Source of the DNA: Aerococcaceae bacterium DSM 111020
GTDB lineage: Bacteria; Bacillota; Bacilli; Lactobacillales; Aerococcaceae
Reading direction: 5' to 3'
DNA: 64,000 nucleotides
Assembly (NCBI GenBank): GCA_015863185.1
Contig: JACBXP010000010.1
Coordinates: 1 to 64,000 of the forward strand
Shown here: positions 54,633 to 62,836 of the stretch, piece after piece
Layout of the letters: every line of letters begins with the position of its first letter
How positions within the stretch are numbered: position 1 is the stretch's first letter
Notes under the pieces: generated by a model
The model's input: the letters and a program-made list of their open reading frames with translations, nothing else
What the model was told of the DNA's origin: nothing
Database searches by the model: none
Program-made: the position numbers and the translations under genes

Positions 54633-54669
54633 CACGCCACACATTCTGTTAGATGTGTGGCGTTTTTTT
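54633..54669 (+). terminator. Rho-independent terminator
   Basis: ACGCCACACAT (54633-54643) pairs perfectly with 54652-54662, then seven T. Confidence 0.9.
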
Positions 54670-54695
54670 ATGATGCATAAAGTAAATGGGTGTGT

Positions 54696-54880
54696 TTATT
54701 TTGGCGGAATAACTTTAGCTTCTCCACTAATCACTGTATCTCCGTCTTGATTAAGCACAGTCGTTTCTAAAGTTAGTCGCCCGCGTTCATCAATAGCGAT
54801 GATTTTAGCTTCTGCTGTTAATGTGTCGTTGATTGCGACAGGTTTAAGAAACTTTAAATCTTGTCCAAATATACATATAG
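54696..54880 (-). pseudogene. MaoC-like dehydratase (hotdog fold), C-terminal remnant
   Basis: On the minus strand the frame reads FGQDLKFLKPVAINDTLTAE, then AKIIAIDERGRLTLETTVLN and QDGDTVISGEAKVIPPK and stops at 54696. This is the last ~58 residues of an (R)-specific enoyl-CoA hydratase/MaoC domain, whose motif xGQDLKFxKPVxxxDT is well known. The N-terminal half, with the start codon and the catalytic Asp/His region, is missing; the upstream sequence is AT-rich and unrelated. It is a decayed stump. Confidence 0.7.
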
Positions 54881-55026
54881 TAATTGCTACTATTATTTTT
54901 ATTACATGTTGAATGAAGAACAGTGAAGGGATTAAGAAATTAATAATTATTTCAAGGAGAATTATGATTATATTTTATTGAGGGAATAAATGGTTAAGAA
55001 AAACGGTCTCTTAAAAAGATAAACAA

Positions 55027-55055
55027 ATAAAAAGGGCAACTACTGATAGTTGCCC
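55027..55055 (-). terminator. nagB terminator
   Basis: GGGCAACTA (55034-55042) pairs perfectly with TAGTTGCCC (55047-55055), and a T-run follows on the minus strand. Confidence 0.9.
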
Positions 55056-55066
55056 TCAATTTTTAA

Positions 55067-55774
55067 TTATTTTTCAAGTTGTGAAGCCGCATCTGCATCT
55101 AAATAAACAATGACATTGTCATGTTGTTGGAGAACACTAGCAGGTACTTCTTCAGTCACAGGACCTTCAATCATGCCTTTAACTGCTTTAGCTTTATTAG
55201 CGCCAAAAGCCAATAATATAATAAGATCAGACTGTAAAATTGTTTTGATTCCCATTGAGAATGCCTGGCGTGGAACTTCTTCTTCTGAATCGAAGAAGCG
55301 TTTGTTGGCATCAATCGTTTCAGGTGTTAAATCAACTAAACGAGTTGTCACATCAAATGATGTACCAGGTTCGTTAAAGCCAATATGACCATTTGGACCA
55401 ATTCCTAGTACTTGAACGTCAATTGGGTTGTTGGCAATGATTTCATCATAACGTTTTGTTTCTGCATCGCTATCTTCAGCCAAACCATTAGGAATATGTG
55501 TTTCTTTAAAAGGTTTTGCGTCAAATAAGTTCTTTTTCATGAAATATGCATAACTTTGTGGGTCAGAGCTGTCTAAACCAGCATACTCATCTAAGTTAAG
55601 CGCAACAGAATCAGTAAAATCAAGATCTGATTCACGGATTACGTCATAAAGAGGTTCAGGCGTTGATCCAGTGGCTAAACCAAATGTCTTAGCACCGTCT
55701 TTTTTTGCCTTCTCAATCACTTTAAAAGCATCCTGAGCGGCTTGTTCTTTCGTATCAAAAATTCTTACATCCAT
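55067..55774 (-). CDS. nagB: Glucosamine-6-phosphate deaminase
   Basis: A 235-aa protein, the short Firmicutes type. Active-site elements are [13 protein letters not shown] (phosphate loop), LNLDEYAGL with the ring-opening aspartate, [15 protein letters not shown] with catalytic residues, and [10 protein letters not shown]. It converts glucosamine-6-phosphate to fructose-6-phosphate and ammonia. AAGGAGG precedes the ATG. It diverges from the mannitol operon, and the two share a 190-bp intergenic region with operator and cre-like sites. Confidence 0.95.
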   Translation of the reverse strand: MDVRIFDTKEQAAQDAFKVIEKAKKDGAKTFGLATGSTPEPLYDVIRESDLDFTDSVALNLDEYAGLDSSDPQSYAYFMKKNLFDAKPFKETHIPNGLAEDSDAETKRYDEIIANNPIDVQVLGIGPNGHIGFNEPGTSFDVTTRLVDLTPETIDANKRFFDSEEEVPRQAFSMGIKTILQSDLIILLAFGANKAKAVKGMIEGPVTEEVPASVLQQHDNVIVYLDADAASQLEK

Positions 55775-55868
55775 TATAGGACCTCCTTTATTTATGAAAT
55801 TATTATAGCACTAAATATCAGTCAAGAAAATAAAAAAATTATAATTTAATAAAAATTTCACAAATTGA

Positions 55869-55890
55869 TTGGCACAATGGTATGTGCCAA
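55869..55890 (+). promoter_or_regulatory. Probable MtlR operator
   Basis: Perfect 8-bp inverted repeat TTGGCACA-ATGGTA-TGTGCCAA, about 80 bp before mtlA. It resembles the TTGNCAC-type sites described for MtlR of bacilli. The regulator is encoded in the same operon. Confidence 0.7.
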
Positions 55891-55909
55891 ACTTGATTAA
55901 AGATTTGAT

Positions 55910-55923
55910 TGAAAACGGAATCA
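55910..55923 (+). promoter_or_regulatory. cre-like site (CcpA)
   Basis: TGAAAACGGAATCA matches the CcpA consensus TGWAANCGNTNWCA with one mismatch. It lies within the probable mtlA promoter, TTGATT (55906-55911), a 17-bp gap and a weak -10 TAGTAA, where CcpA would block mannitol uptake under glucose. Confidence 0.55.
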
Positions 55924-55968
55924 GTTGTAGTAAACTTTTAATAAAGACATATAAAAGGAGGAATTAGA

Positions 55969-57786
55969 ATGTCAGAAAACAATTCTGGACTTAAAGCTTC
56001 TGTACAGAAGCTGGGAAGTCAGTTAAGTAGTATGGTCATGCCGAATATCGGTGCATTTATCGCTTGGGGGCTCTTTGCCGCTTTATTCATCCCCACAGGT
56101 TATCTACCAAATGAGAGTCTGAATGTTATCACCGGGACGATGCAAACCTATCTGTTGCCATTATTAATTGCTTATTCAGGTGGGAATTTGGTATATGGTC
56201 AACGTGGTGCTGTCTTAGGCGCCATTGCGACAATGGGGGTTATTGCAGGTTCTGAAGTGCCGATGTTTATTGGTGCCATGTTAATGGGACCTTTTGCGGG
56301 ATGGGTCATCAAAAAGTTTGATGATATCTTCCAAGACAAAATTCCATCTGGATTCGAGATGTTGATCAATAACTTCTCTAGTGGGATTATCGGCTTTATT
56401 CTTGCGATTATCGGCTTTTTTGCTGTTGGCCCAATGGTGTCAACATTAACGAATTGGATGGCAATCGGAGTCGAGCAAATCATTTCTTGGGGTGTATTAC
56501 CACTTACAAATATCTTGATTGAACCTGCTAAGATTTTATTCTTGAATAACGCGATTAATCATGGTATTTTAACACCTTTAGGTAATTTACAAGTTTCAGA
56601 AGTCGGAAAATCAATCTTATTTTTATTAGAAGCGAATCCTGGGCCAGGATTGGGTGTGTTGTTAGCTTTTGCATTCTTCGGTCGTGGATTAGCAAAAGGT
56701 TCTTCGTGGGGAGCAATGTTAATTCACTTCGTTGGAGGGATTCATGAAATTTACTTCCCATATGTGATGACCAATCCATTGTTATTATTAGCGGTTATTG
56801 CCGGAGGGATTACCGGGACATTTGTTCTAAATCTATTTAGTGTTGGACTAACAGGACCTGCTTCACCGGGATCTATTTTAGCTATCTTAGGTGTTACGGC
56901 TCGTGGTGATCATTTAGGCGTGTTAGCGGGTGTATTAGCAGCAGCGGCTGTATCATTTGCCATTGCGGCATTAATTTTACGATTTAGTGGACAAGATGAG
57001 AAGAGTCTTGAAGAACAACAAGCTGCTAGTCAACGTGCCAAAGCTGAATCGAAAGGTCAAGCTTCAGAATTAGATGTTGAAGAATTATCAGATGACGTTC
57101 CAACAGCAGAAGAAATTGACCGCATTATTTTCGCTTGTGACGCTGGAATGGGCTCAAGTGCGATGGGAGCTTCATTATTACGGAAAAAAGCAAAACAAAT
57201 TGGTTTAGATAAAGGAATCACTAATTCAGCAATTAATAATCTAGTTGATGATCAGAAGACTCTGGTTATTACACAAGAAGAATTAACGCCTCGTGCTCGT
57301 CGCCAAGCACCAAGCTCAACACATATTTCTGTAGAGAATTTCTTAGACGGTGACCGTTATGATGAGATTCTAGCCGAAATGTCTCAAAAATCAGATTCAT
57401 TACCTGATATTTCAGAGGAAGAAATAACAGTAGGCGCAACTACAGAACAAGTTGTGAAGCCAACAGATGCAGTAGAATCATCTGATTCAAACAATTTAGT
57501 GTTGGATAATATTGAAGCGATTCGCTTTGTCTATGATGATAAAGTCGGAGCGACGACAATGGCCGCATCCAATTTACGTAATCAATTCCAAAAAGAAGGG
57601 TTAGACATTTCAATCGAAGCGGTTTCTAGTCAAATGATTGATACTTTGGACAATACCTTAGTGATTGTCGATGAAGAAAGAGCATCATTATTGGATAATA
57701 TCTCTTCCAATAACCAAACAGTAGCATTTAATGATTTGCTTGATGAATCGAATTATCAAAAGATTATTGACCAGTTAAAAAAATAG
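55969..57786 (+). CDS. mtlA: PTS mannitol transporter, EIICB component
   Basis: A 605-aa protein. Residues 1-345 are the EIIC membrane domain (PNIGAFIAWGLFAALFIP, GGNLVYGQRGAVLGAIA, HFVGGIHEIYFPYV). Residues 383-475 are EIIB with the phosphorylated cysteine C390 in ACDAGMGSSAMG. After a linker, residues 515-605 repeat the EIIB pattern (FVYDDKVGATTMAASNLR) with tyrosine Y522 in place of the cysteine, a second, inactive-looking EIIB domain. It takes up mannitol and phosphorylates it to mannitol-1-phosphate. AAAGGAGG precedes the ATG. It is the first gene of mtlARFD. Confidence 0.92.
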   Translation: MSENNSGLKASVQKLGSQLSSMVMPNIGAFIAWGLFAALFIPTGYLPNESLNVITGTMQTYLLPLLIAYSGGNLVYGQRGAVLGAIATMGVIAGSEVPMFIGAMLMGPFAGWVIKKFDDIFQDKIPSGFEMLINNFSSGIIGFILAIIGFFAVGPMVSTLTNWMAIGVEQIISWGVLPLTNILIEPAKILFLNNAINHGILTPLGNLQVSEVGKSILFLLEANPGPGLGVLLAFAFFGRGLAKGSSWGAMLIHFVGGIHEIYFPYVMTNPLLLLAVIAGGITGTFVLNLFSVGLTGPASPGSILAILGVTARGDHLGVLAGVLAAAAVSFAIAALILRFSGQDEKSLEEQQAASQRAKAESKGQASELDVEELSDDVPTAEEIDRIIFACDAGMGSSAMGASLLRKKAKQIGLDKGITNSAINNLVDDQKTLVITQEELTPRARRQAPSSTHISVENFLDGDRYDEILAEMSQKSDSLPDISEEEITVGATTEQVVKPTDAVESSDSNNLVLDNIEAIRFVYDDKVGATTMAASNLRNQFQKEGLDISIEAVSSQMIDTLDNTLVIVDEERASLLDNISSNNQTVAFNDLLDESNYQKIIDQLKK

Positions 57787-57818
57787 TTTAGTCCATTGCA
57801 ATAAAAGGAGTGAGAGGA

Positions 57819-59912
57819 TTGGACTTTAATCACCGAGAACAAAGGATGCTTAAAGTTCTACTCCAATCCTATCCAGATGCTGTATCTGTTAAGCGTCTTG
57901 AACAGGTCTTGGAGGTCAGTCGCAGAACCGTTTATCGTGAACTCAATAGTTTAAAAACAAGTTTGAGTGCGTTAGATATAGGTATTGAACACCAACGTGG
58001 TAGAGGTTATACATTAAAGATTTCAGATTCTAGTCAGATTGATCAGTTAGACCAATTAATATCTCAAGAAGAGCAACAGATATTAGGAAATGATGAACGG
58101 CAAAGGTATTTGTTGTTGCAATTGTTATATACCAATCAACCATTAACATCTGAAGCGTTAGCTTATCAATTCGATGTTAGTCTCTCTACAATCGAACAAG
58201 ATATGCAACGATTAGAAGAGGCATTGAATCAGAAACAATTGACACTGAATAGACAGCCAGGTGTTGGTACTTTGGTTCGAGGTAGTGAATTTATGCGACA
58301 ACAATTGGCGACGATGTTGGTTCACAATAGTGTCAGTGAGATGACTTTTTATCGGTATCTTGATCAACTTAAACAAGGACAAACAGAGGTAAAAGCGCCG
58401 TCTGTATTACGTATGCTGAACCAACATCATTTATTCATTGCTACCCAAGTGATTGAACAGCAAGTAGAAGGAGTTATTGAAAGAGTTTCTGATACGCAAT
58501 TAATGCGCGTTATAATCGGCACTGCTATTTTACTTGATCGACTAAGTATGAATAAAGAGATGGATGCGGTGAAAGGAATCAAACGTATCGATCAACATAT
58601 TATTCATTTGTCACATCGAATCACAGCACAATTAAGCAAAAAATTGAATTACTCCTTCTCAATTGATGCAAGGCATTATCTTGCCTTATTATTAGCAGGT
58701 GTGAATTATAAAGAATCACTGACAATTTTTCATCAAGATTTTGATAGCGAGTTAGTATATCAAGTTAAAGAATTTATTCGTGCGGTCAGTCAAGAGACTG
58801 GAAATGATTACCGGCATGATGCCCAATTATTTGATAATTTATTCAGCCATATGCAGGCTGCACTTAGACGTCCCATTAATTTACTGGGGAAACAATCTTT
58901 TACCGTATTAGAAGATATGCGTATGAAATATCCAGATTTATATCAAGCAGTTGAAAGACATTTCAAGGAAATTTTTCAAATTCAATCGATATCACAAGAT
59001 GAATTGACTTATTTTGTACTACATTTTGCGACATCATTAGAGCGCAATCCCCAACCACAAAAGCGAGTGAATGTTTTGGTCATTTGTTCAAGTGGTATCG
59101 GCACGTCAAGAATTCTTGAAAGTCGGTTAAAGCAAAATATCCCTGAGATATCAGCGATTCAAAGTGCTAAAATTTCGGATTTACCGAGTTTAGATTTCGA
59201 ACGGTTTGATTTGATTTTGTCAACAGTATATCTTGATCAATTTGAACAAGATTATTTAATTATTTCGCCCCTGTTAAAAATGACAGAATTAGAGAAAATT
59301 CAGCAATTGATTATGGATAAGATCGAAACACAAACAGCTTTTCATGAAGAACAAACTGATTTATTAATGAATAATAAAAAGTTATTCCTTTCTCAATTAG
59401 AACACGTAACGAAGTTATCTAGACAATTAGTTACACAATTGCGTATTATTTCATTAGAGAATGAACGCAGACTTGAAAAAATTATTGAGCAAATGATTCA
59501 GGAATTGCCTGAAAATATTACAGAAGACCATCAACAAACGTCTCAAACAATCTTAGAAAGAGTGCAATTATCACCAGTTGGACTGCCACAAAGCTCAATG
59601 GGATTGTTTCATGCGTCGACGGAACATGTGCTAGAACCATTTTTTGGAATCTTCGACTTAGCCAATGCGGTGAGTATCCAAGCAATGGATGGTGAGATGA
59701 TTTCACTGAAACGGATTCTATTATTGTTAGCACCTAATCCAATGGATGACGGAATGAATAATATCTTGGGAGCGATTAGTCGTTCATTGATTGAGAATGA
59801 TTTATATAGTCATCTGTATGAAACAGGCGATCAACCAATGATTCAAGAATTAATGAGTCGGATTTTTATTGAAGAGATTAAATATTATATTGAACAAAAG
59901 GAGGAAATGTAA
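57819..59912 (+). CDS. mtlR: Mannitol operon transcriptional activator (PRD protein)
   Basis: A 697-aa BglG/LicR-type regulator. Domains in order: two helix-turn-helix segments (about 1-170: SVKRLEQVLEVSRRTVYREL), two PTS regulation domains with histidines (about 190-410), a GatB-like EIIB domain (VNVLVICSSGIGTSR near 425) and an EIIA-mtl-like domain (about 550-690). MtlR activates the mtl promoter when properly phosphorylated. A GTG at 57810 lies on the ribosome-binding site AAAGGAG, so TTG 57819, 8 nt after it, is preferred. The stop and the mtlF start share one base (TAATG). Confidence 0.92.
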   Translation: MDFNHREQRMLKVLLQSYPDAVSVKRLEQVLEVSRRTVYRELNSLKTSLSALDIGIEHQRGRGYTLKISDSSQIDQLDQLISQEEQQILGNDERQRYLLLQLLYTNQPLTSEALAYQFDVSLSTIEQDMQRLEEALNQKQLTLNRQPGVGTLVRGSEFMRQQLATMLVHNSVSEMTFYRYLDQLKQGQTEVKAPSVLRMLNQHHLFIATQVIEQQVEGVIERVSDTQLMRVIIGTAILLDRLSMNKEMDAVKGIKRIDQHIIHLSHRITAQLSKKLNYSFSIDARHYLALLLAGVNYKESLTIFHQDFDSELVYQVKEFIRAVSQETGNDYRHDAQLFDNLFSHMQAALRRPINLLGKQSFTVLEDMRMKYPDLYQAVERHFKEIFQIQSISQDELTYFVLHFATSLERNPQPQKRVNVLVICSSGIGTSRILESRLKQNIPEISAIQSAKISDLPSLDFERFDLILSTVYLDQFEQDYLIISPLLKMTELEKIQQLIMDKIETQTAFHEEQTDLLMNNKKLFLSQLEHVTKLSRQLVTQLRIISLENERRLEKIIEQMIQELPENITEDHQQTSQTILERVQLSPVGLPQSSMGLFHASTEHVLEPFFGIFDLANAVSIQAMDGEMISLKRILLLLAPNPMDDGMNNILGAISRSLIENDLYSHLYETGDQPMIQELMSRIFIEEIKYYIEQKEEM

Positions 59913-60355
59913 TGAGATTACAAAAAGAGGCAATCTTAACAAATCAAACCTTCCAAAACAAAGAAGAAGCGATTCGAAAAGCAGTCGAACTTTTAGTTCA
60001 AGCTGGTGCAGTGGATGAAGGTTATGTTGATGCAATGTTAGATAGAGAAAATATTGTTACAACACATATGGGCAATTTTGTCGCTATTCCCCACGGTACG
60101 GATGAAGCGAAGACAATGATTAAAAAGACAGCTATTTCAATCATTCAAGTACCTCACGGCGTTGATTTTGCTCCAGATGAAGAGCAAGAGAAAATGGCCA
60201 TGATGATTTTCGGCTTAGCTGGCGTCGGAGATGAGCATTTAGAAGTATTATCGCAGATTGCGATTTTCTGTTCAGAAGTAGCGAATGTTGTTCGTCTAGT
60301 GAATGCTGATAGTCCTGAAGAAATTATTCAACTACTTGAGGAGGTTGACATTTAA
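59912..60355 (+). CDS. mtlF: PTS mannitol transporter, EIIA component
   Basis: A 147-aa cytoplasmic phosphocarrier. The phosphorylated histidine is in NFVAIPHGTDEA (about residue 62). EEAIRKAVELLVQAGAV and IFGLAGVGDEHLEVLSQIA are typical of EIIA-mtl. It passes phosphate from HPr to the EIIB domain of MtlA. Its start overlaps the mtlR stop by one base and its stop overlaps the mtlD start, so translation of the three is coupled. Confidence 0.95.
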   Translation: MRLQKEAILTNQTFQNKEEAIRKAVELLVQAGAVDEGYVDAMLDRENIVTTHMGNFVAIPHGTDEAKTMIKKTAISIIQVPHGVDFAPDEEQEKMAMMIFGLAGVGDEHLEVLSQIAIFCSEVANVVRLVNADSPEEIIQLLEEVDI

Positions 60356-61497
60356 TGCGAGCAGTACACTTTGGTGCAGGTAATATCGGACGTGGCTTTA
60401 TTGGTGAAGTGCTATTTAATAATGATATTGCGGTAACTTTCGTTGATATGAATGCTGCTGTAATTACTGCATTACAAGAGCGTCGTTCATATGAGATTGA
60501 ACTTGCTGATAAAGATAAGAAACAAATTCATATTAGTAATGTAACAGGAATCAATAATGGTGACGATGCACGCTCAGTCATTGAAGCGATTGTTGAGACT
60601 GATTTAATCACAACAGCAATCGGCCCCAATGTATTGCCTCATATCGCTCAATTAGTGGCAGAAGGTATCTTGGCTCGTAAGGATCAGGGAATTACGCAAC
60701 CGATTGATATTATTGCTTGTGAAAATATGATTGGTGGCTCCCAATTCTTTAAAGAAGAGATACTCAAGCATTTAAATGACGATGGAAAAAGCTATTTAGA
60801 TCGCTATATTGGTTTTCCAAATGCAGCAGTAGACCGAATCGTACCAATGCAGTCACATGAAGATCCGTTATTCGTATCGGTAGAACCTTTCAGCGAGTGG
60901 GTTGTTGATCAGACGCAAATGAAGCATTCAGAGTTAAAACTTGAAGGTGTTCTATATGTTGAAGACTTAGAACCTTATATCGAGCGGAAACTGTTCTCAG
61001 TTAATACAGGTCATGCGACGGTTGCTTATACAGGTTATTATCATGATTATGAAACAATCGACCAAGCGATGGAAGATGAAAAAATTTTAAATCAGTTGAG
61101 AGCTGTATTAAATGAAACAGGACAATTATTAGAAGCTAAATGGGGCTTCGAACATGACACGCACCAGGAATATATTGAAAAAATTATTGGTCGCTTTCAA
61201 AATGAACATATCTCAGATGACATTACTCGCGTAGCAAGAACCCCAATCCGTAAACTAGGATATGATGAACGCTTTGTACGTCCAATGCGTGAAGCATATG
61301 AACAAAACTTAAGTATCGATGCCTTGGTGGACACAATTGGAATGATTTTCCATTACGATGATGCCAATGATCCTCAAGCGGTTGAGTTACAGTCGTTACT
61401 AGATGAAAAGTCAGTTGAAGATGTAATCCAAGAAGTGACAGGACTTTCAGATGACTCACTCATTCAAAAAATCGTGACCGCGATTGAAAAATATTAA
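60355..61497 (+). CDS. mtlD: Mannitol-1-phosphate 5-dehydrogenase
   Basis: A 380-aa NAD-dependent dehydrogenase of the long-chain polyol type. AVHFGAGNIGRGFIGEVL is the NAD site, IIACENMIGGS and FPNAAVDRIVPMQ contain conserved substrate-region residues, and VEDLEPYIERKLFSVNTGHA the active-site lysine and histidine. It oxidises mannitol-1-phosphate to fructose-6-phosphate. It is the last gene of the operon and is followed by a terminator. Confidence 0.96.
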   Translation: MRAVHFGAGNIGRGFIGEVLFNNDIAVTFVDMNAAVITALQERRSYEIELADKDKKQIHISNVTGINNGDDARSVIEAIVETDLITTAIGPNVLPHIAQLVAEGILARKDQGITQPIDIIACENMIGGSQFFKEEILKHLNDDGKSYLDRYIGFPNAAVDRIVPMQSHEDPLFVSVEPFSEWVVDQTQMKHSELKLEGVLYVEDLEPYIERKLFSVNTGHATVAYTGYYHDYETIDQAMEDEKILNQLRAVLNETGQLLEAKWGFEHDTHQEYIEKIIGRFQNEHISDDITRVARTPIRKLGYDERFVRPMREAYEQNLSIDALVDTIGMIFHYDDANDPQAVELQSLLDEKSVEDVIQEVTGLSDDSLIQKIVTAIEKY

Positions 61498-61518
61498 CAA
61501 TTGAAAATAAATTTGGAA

Positions 61519-61554
61519 AACTTCACTACCGAGTTTAGGATAGTGAAGTTTTTT
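61519..61554 (+). terminator. mtl operon terminator
   Basis: AACTTCACTA (61519-61528) pairs with TAGTGAAGTT (61541-61550), then TTTT. Confidence 0.88.
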
Positions 61555-61697
61555 AATATTTGTATCTAATGCAATGATTTTATCTGGGACTTTAGTTTGA
61601 ATTTTCATCTATCATTGATTAGATTTTGACTTGATTGTTGGATTTGTCTAAAATACATCTATGAATTAGAAAGATCATCATTCAAGGAGGGGCTGTT

Positions 61698-62678
61698 ATG
61701 TCAAATGAACCCATTTTACTAGGGGAAAGGTATGAGCAAAATAAATACCGCATCAAAATAGTTGTAGGTATTCTTTTCATTGTTTTTTTTATTTGGTTGT
61801 CAACAAATGATGGGCTGTTTGGGCTCACTGAATATGTCGAAGTCCATCTGGATGACATGAAAAATTCAGTCTTAGCGATACTTAGTATCTCCACACTCAC
61901 TTCAACATTGATATCCGCTTTACCAGGTGATATGGCCACTCCCCTTGCAGAAAACATTGCTGGTGTCGCAGATTATCTATTGCTTGTCTTTGGTGGAATA
62001 TGGTTGCAACGTTATGTTTTTCTATCGTTTACAGGAGTGCTGTTGCGCTTTGTTATCCCATTGGGCATCGGATCGAACACGGTGGCTAATGTTTTAGAAC
62101 AGTTGGGATTCGATCCATCAGGATTGATTAAAGTGAAGAAAATCGAAAAAAATATCACAATATTCTCTTTAGCAACGATTTTAATTGTACCAACAACGAT
62201 TTTTATTACTTCACAAATGGAAGAAACGTATCAAGAACAAATTCAAACAACGATTAATCAATCTGAAGAAACACAGGCAGAAGTCAATGAAGTAGCTATT
62301 GAAAATGAATCGCAGTCTGTAGAAGAATCTACAGAGGAAAACCAAAATGAAGAGAAAAATCTTTTAGAACAAGCAAGCGAAGCATTCAATTCAGGAGTGG
62401 ATAATCTGAATGAATTTGCTAATGATGCGGTTGGTAGTGTAACAAATTCCCTCACATCATCAGCAAATAATTTGGTGGAGCAAACCAAAACAACATTCAA
62501 TAATTTAATTGACACGGCGGCCATGTTAATTATAGTCAATTGTATCATTCCAATGATTGTCTATGTTTTTCTCATTTGGTTAATGAAAGCTTTGTTCCGT
62601 TTTGATTTGGAGCCGTCCGTTAATCAAATCAGTAAATTGACTCCAAATAGAAAATTGAACCGAAAAAATCGTCATTGA
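61698..62678 (+). CDS. Membrane protein of unknown function
   Basis: A 326-aa protein, not recognised. A short polar N-terminus leads to a helix (IVVGILFIVFFIWL), then two or three weaker helices (to about residue 125), a further helix near 155-170, a long acidic Gln/Glu/Asn-rich region (175-265) that could form a coiled coil, and a final helix (TAAMLIIVNCIIPMIVYVFL) with a basic C-terminal tail rich in Arg/Lys/Asn. There are no cysteine, histidine or catalytic patterns. AAGGAGGGG precedes the ATG. It is monocistronic, closed by a terminator, and its role cannot be inferred from neighbours. Confidence 0.7.
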   Translation: MSNEPILLGERYEQNKYRIKIVVGILFIVFFIWLSTNDGLFGLTEYVEVHLDDMKNSVLAILSISTLTSTLISALPGDMATPLAENIAGVADYLLLVFGGIWLQRYVFLSFTGVLLRFVIPLGIGSNTVANVLEQLGFDPSGLIKVKKIEKNITIFSLATILIVPTTIFITSQMEETYQEQIQTTINQSEETQAEVNEVAIENESQSVEESTEENQNEEKNLLEQASEAFNSGVDNLNEFANDAVGSVTNSLTSSANNLVEQTKTTFNNLIDTAAMLIIVNCIIPMIVYVFLIWLMKALFRFDLEPSVNQISKLTPNRKLNRKNRH

Positions 62679-62698
62679 GAGGTAAATAAAGTGTTTTG

Positions 62699-62727
62699 AA
62701 GATGAACAGCGCTGTTCATCTTTTTTT
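62699..62727 (+). terminator. Rho-independent terminator
   Basis: Self-complementary AAGATGAACAGC/GCTGTTCATCTT with no unpaired loop bases in the DNA palindrome, followed by five more T. Confidence 0.85.
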
Positions 62728-62836
62728 ATAGCTAAATCGTTATAAAACCAATAGGCACAGCACTTTAACATACAAATTCATGGTTTTTTGTTACTATATG
62801 TATAAACAAAGCAAATAATATTTGGAGGAATGAACG

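Noticed and set aside
61682-61957. 91-codon minus-strand frame at the start of the unknown membrane protein gene
   Set aside because: It is antisense to a frame with a strong ribosome-binding site and clear membrane helices.
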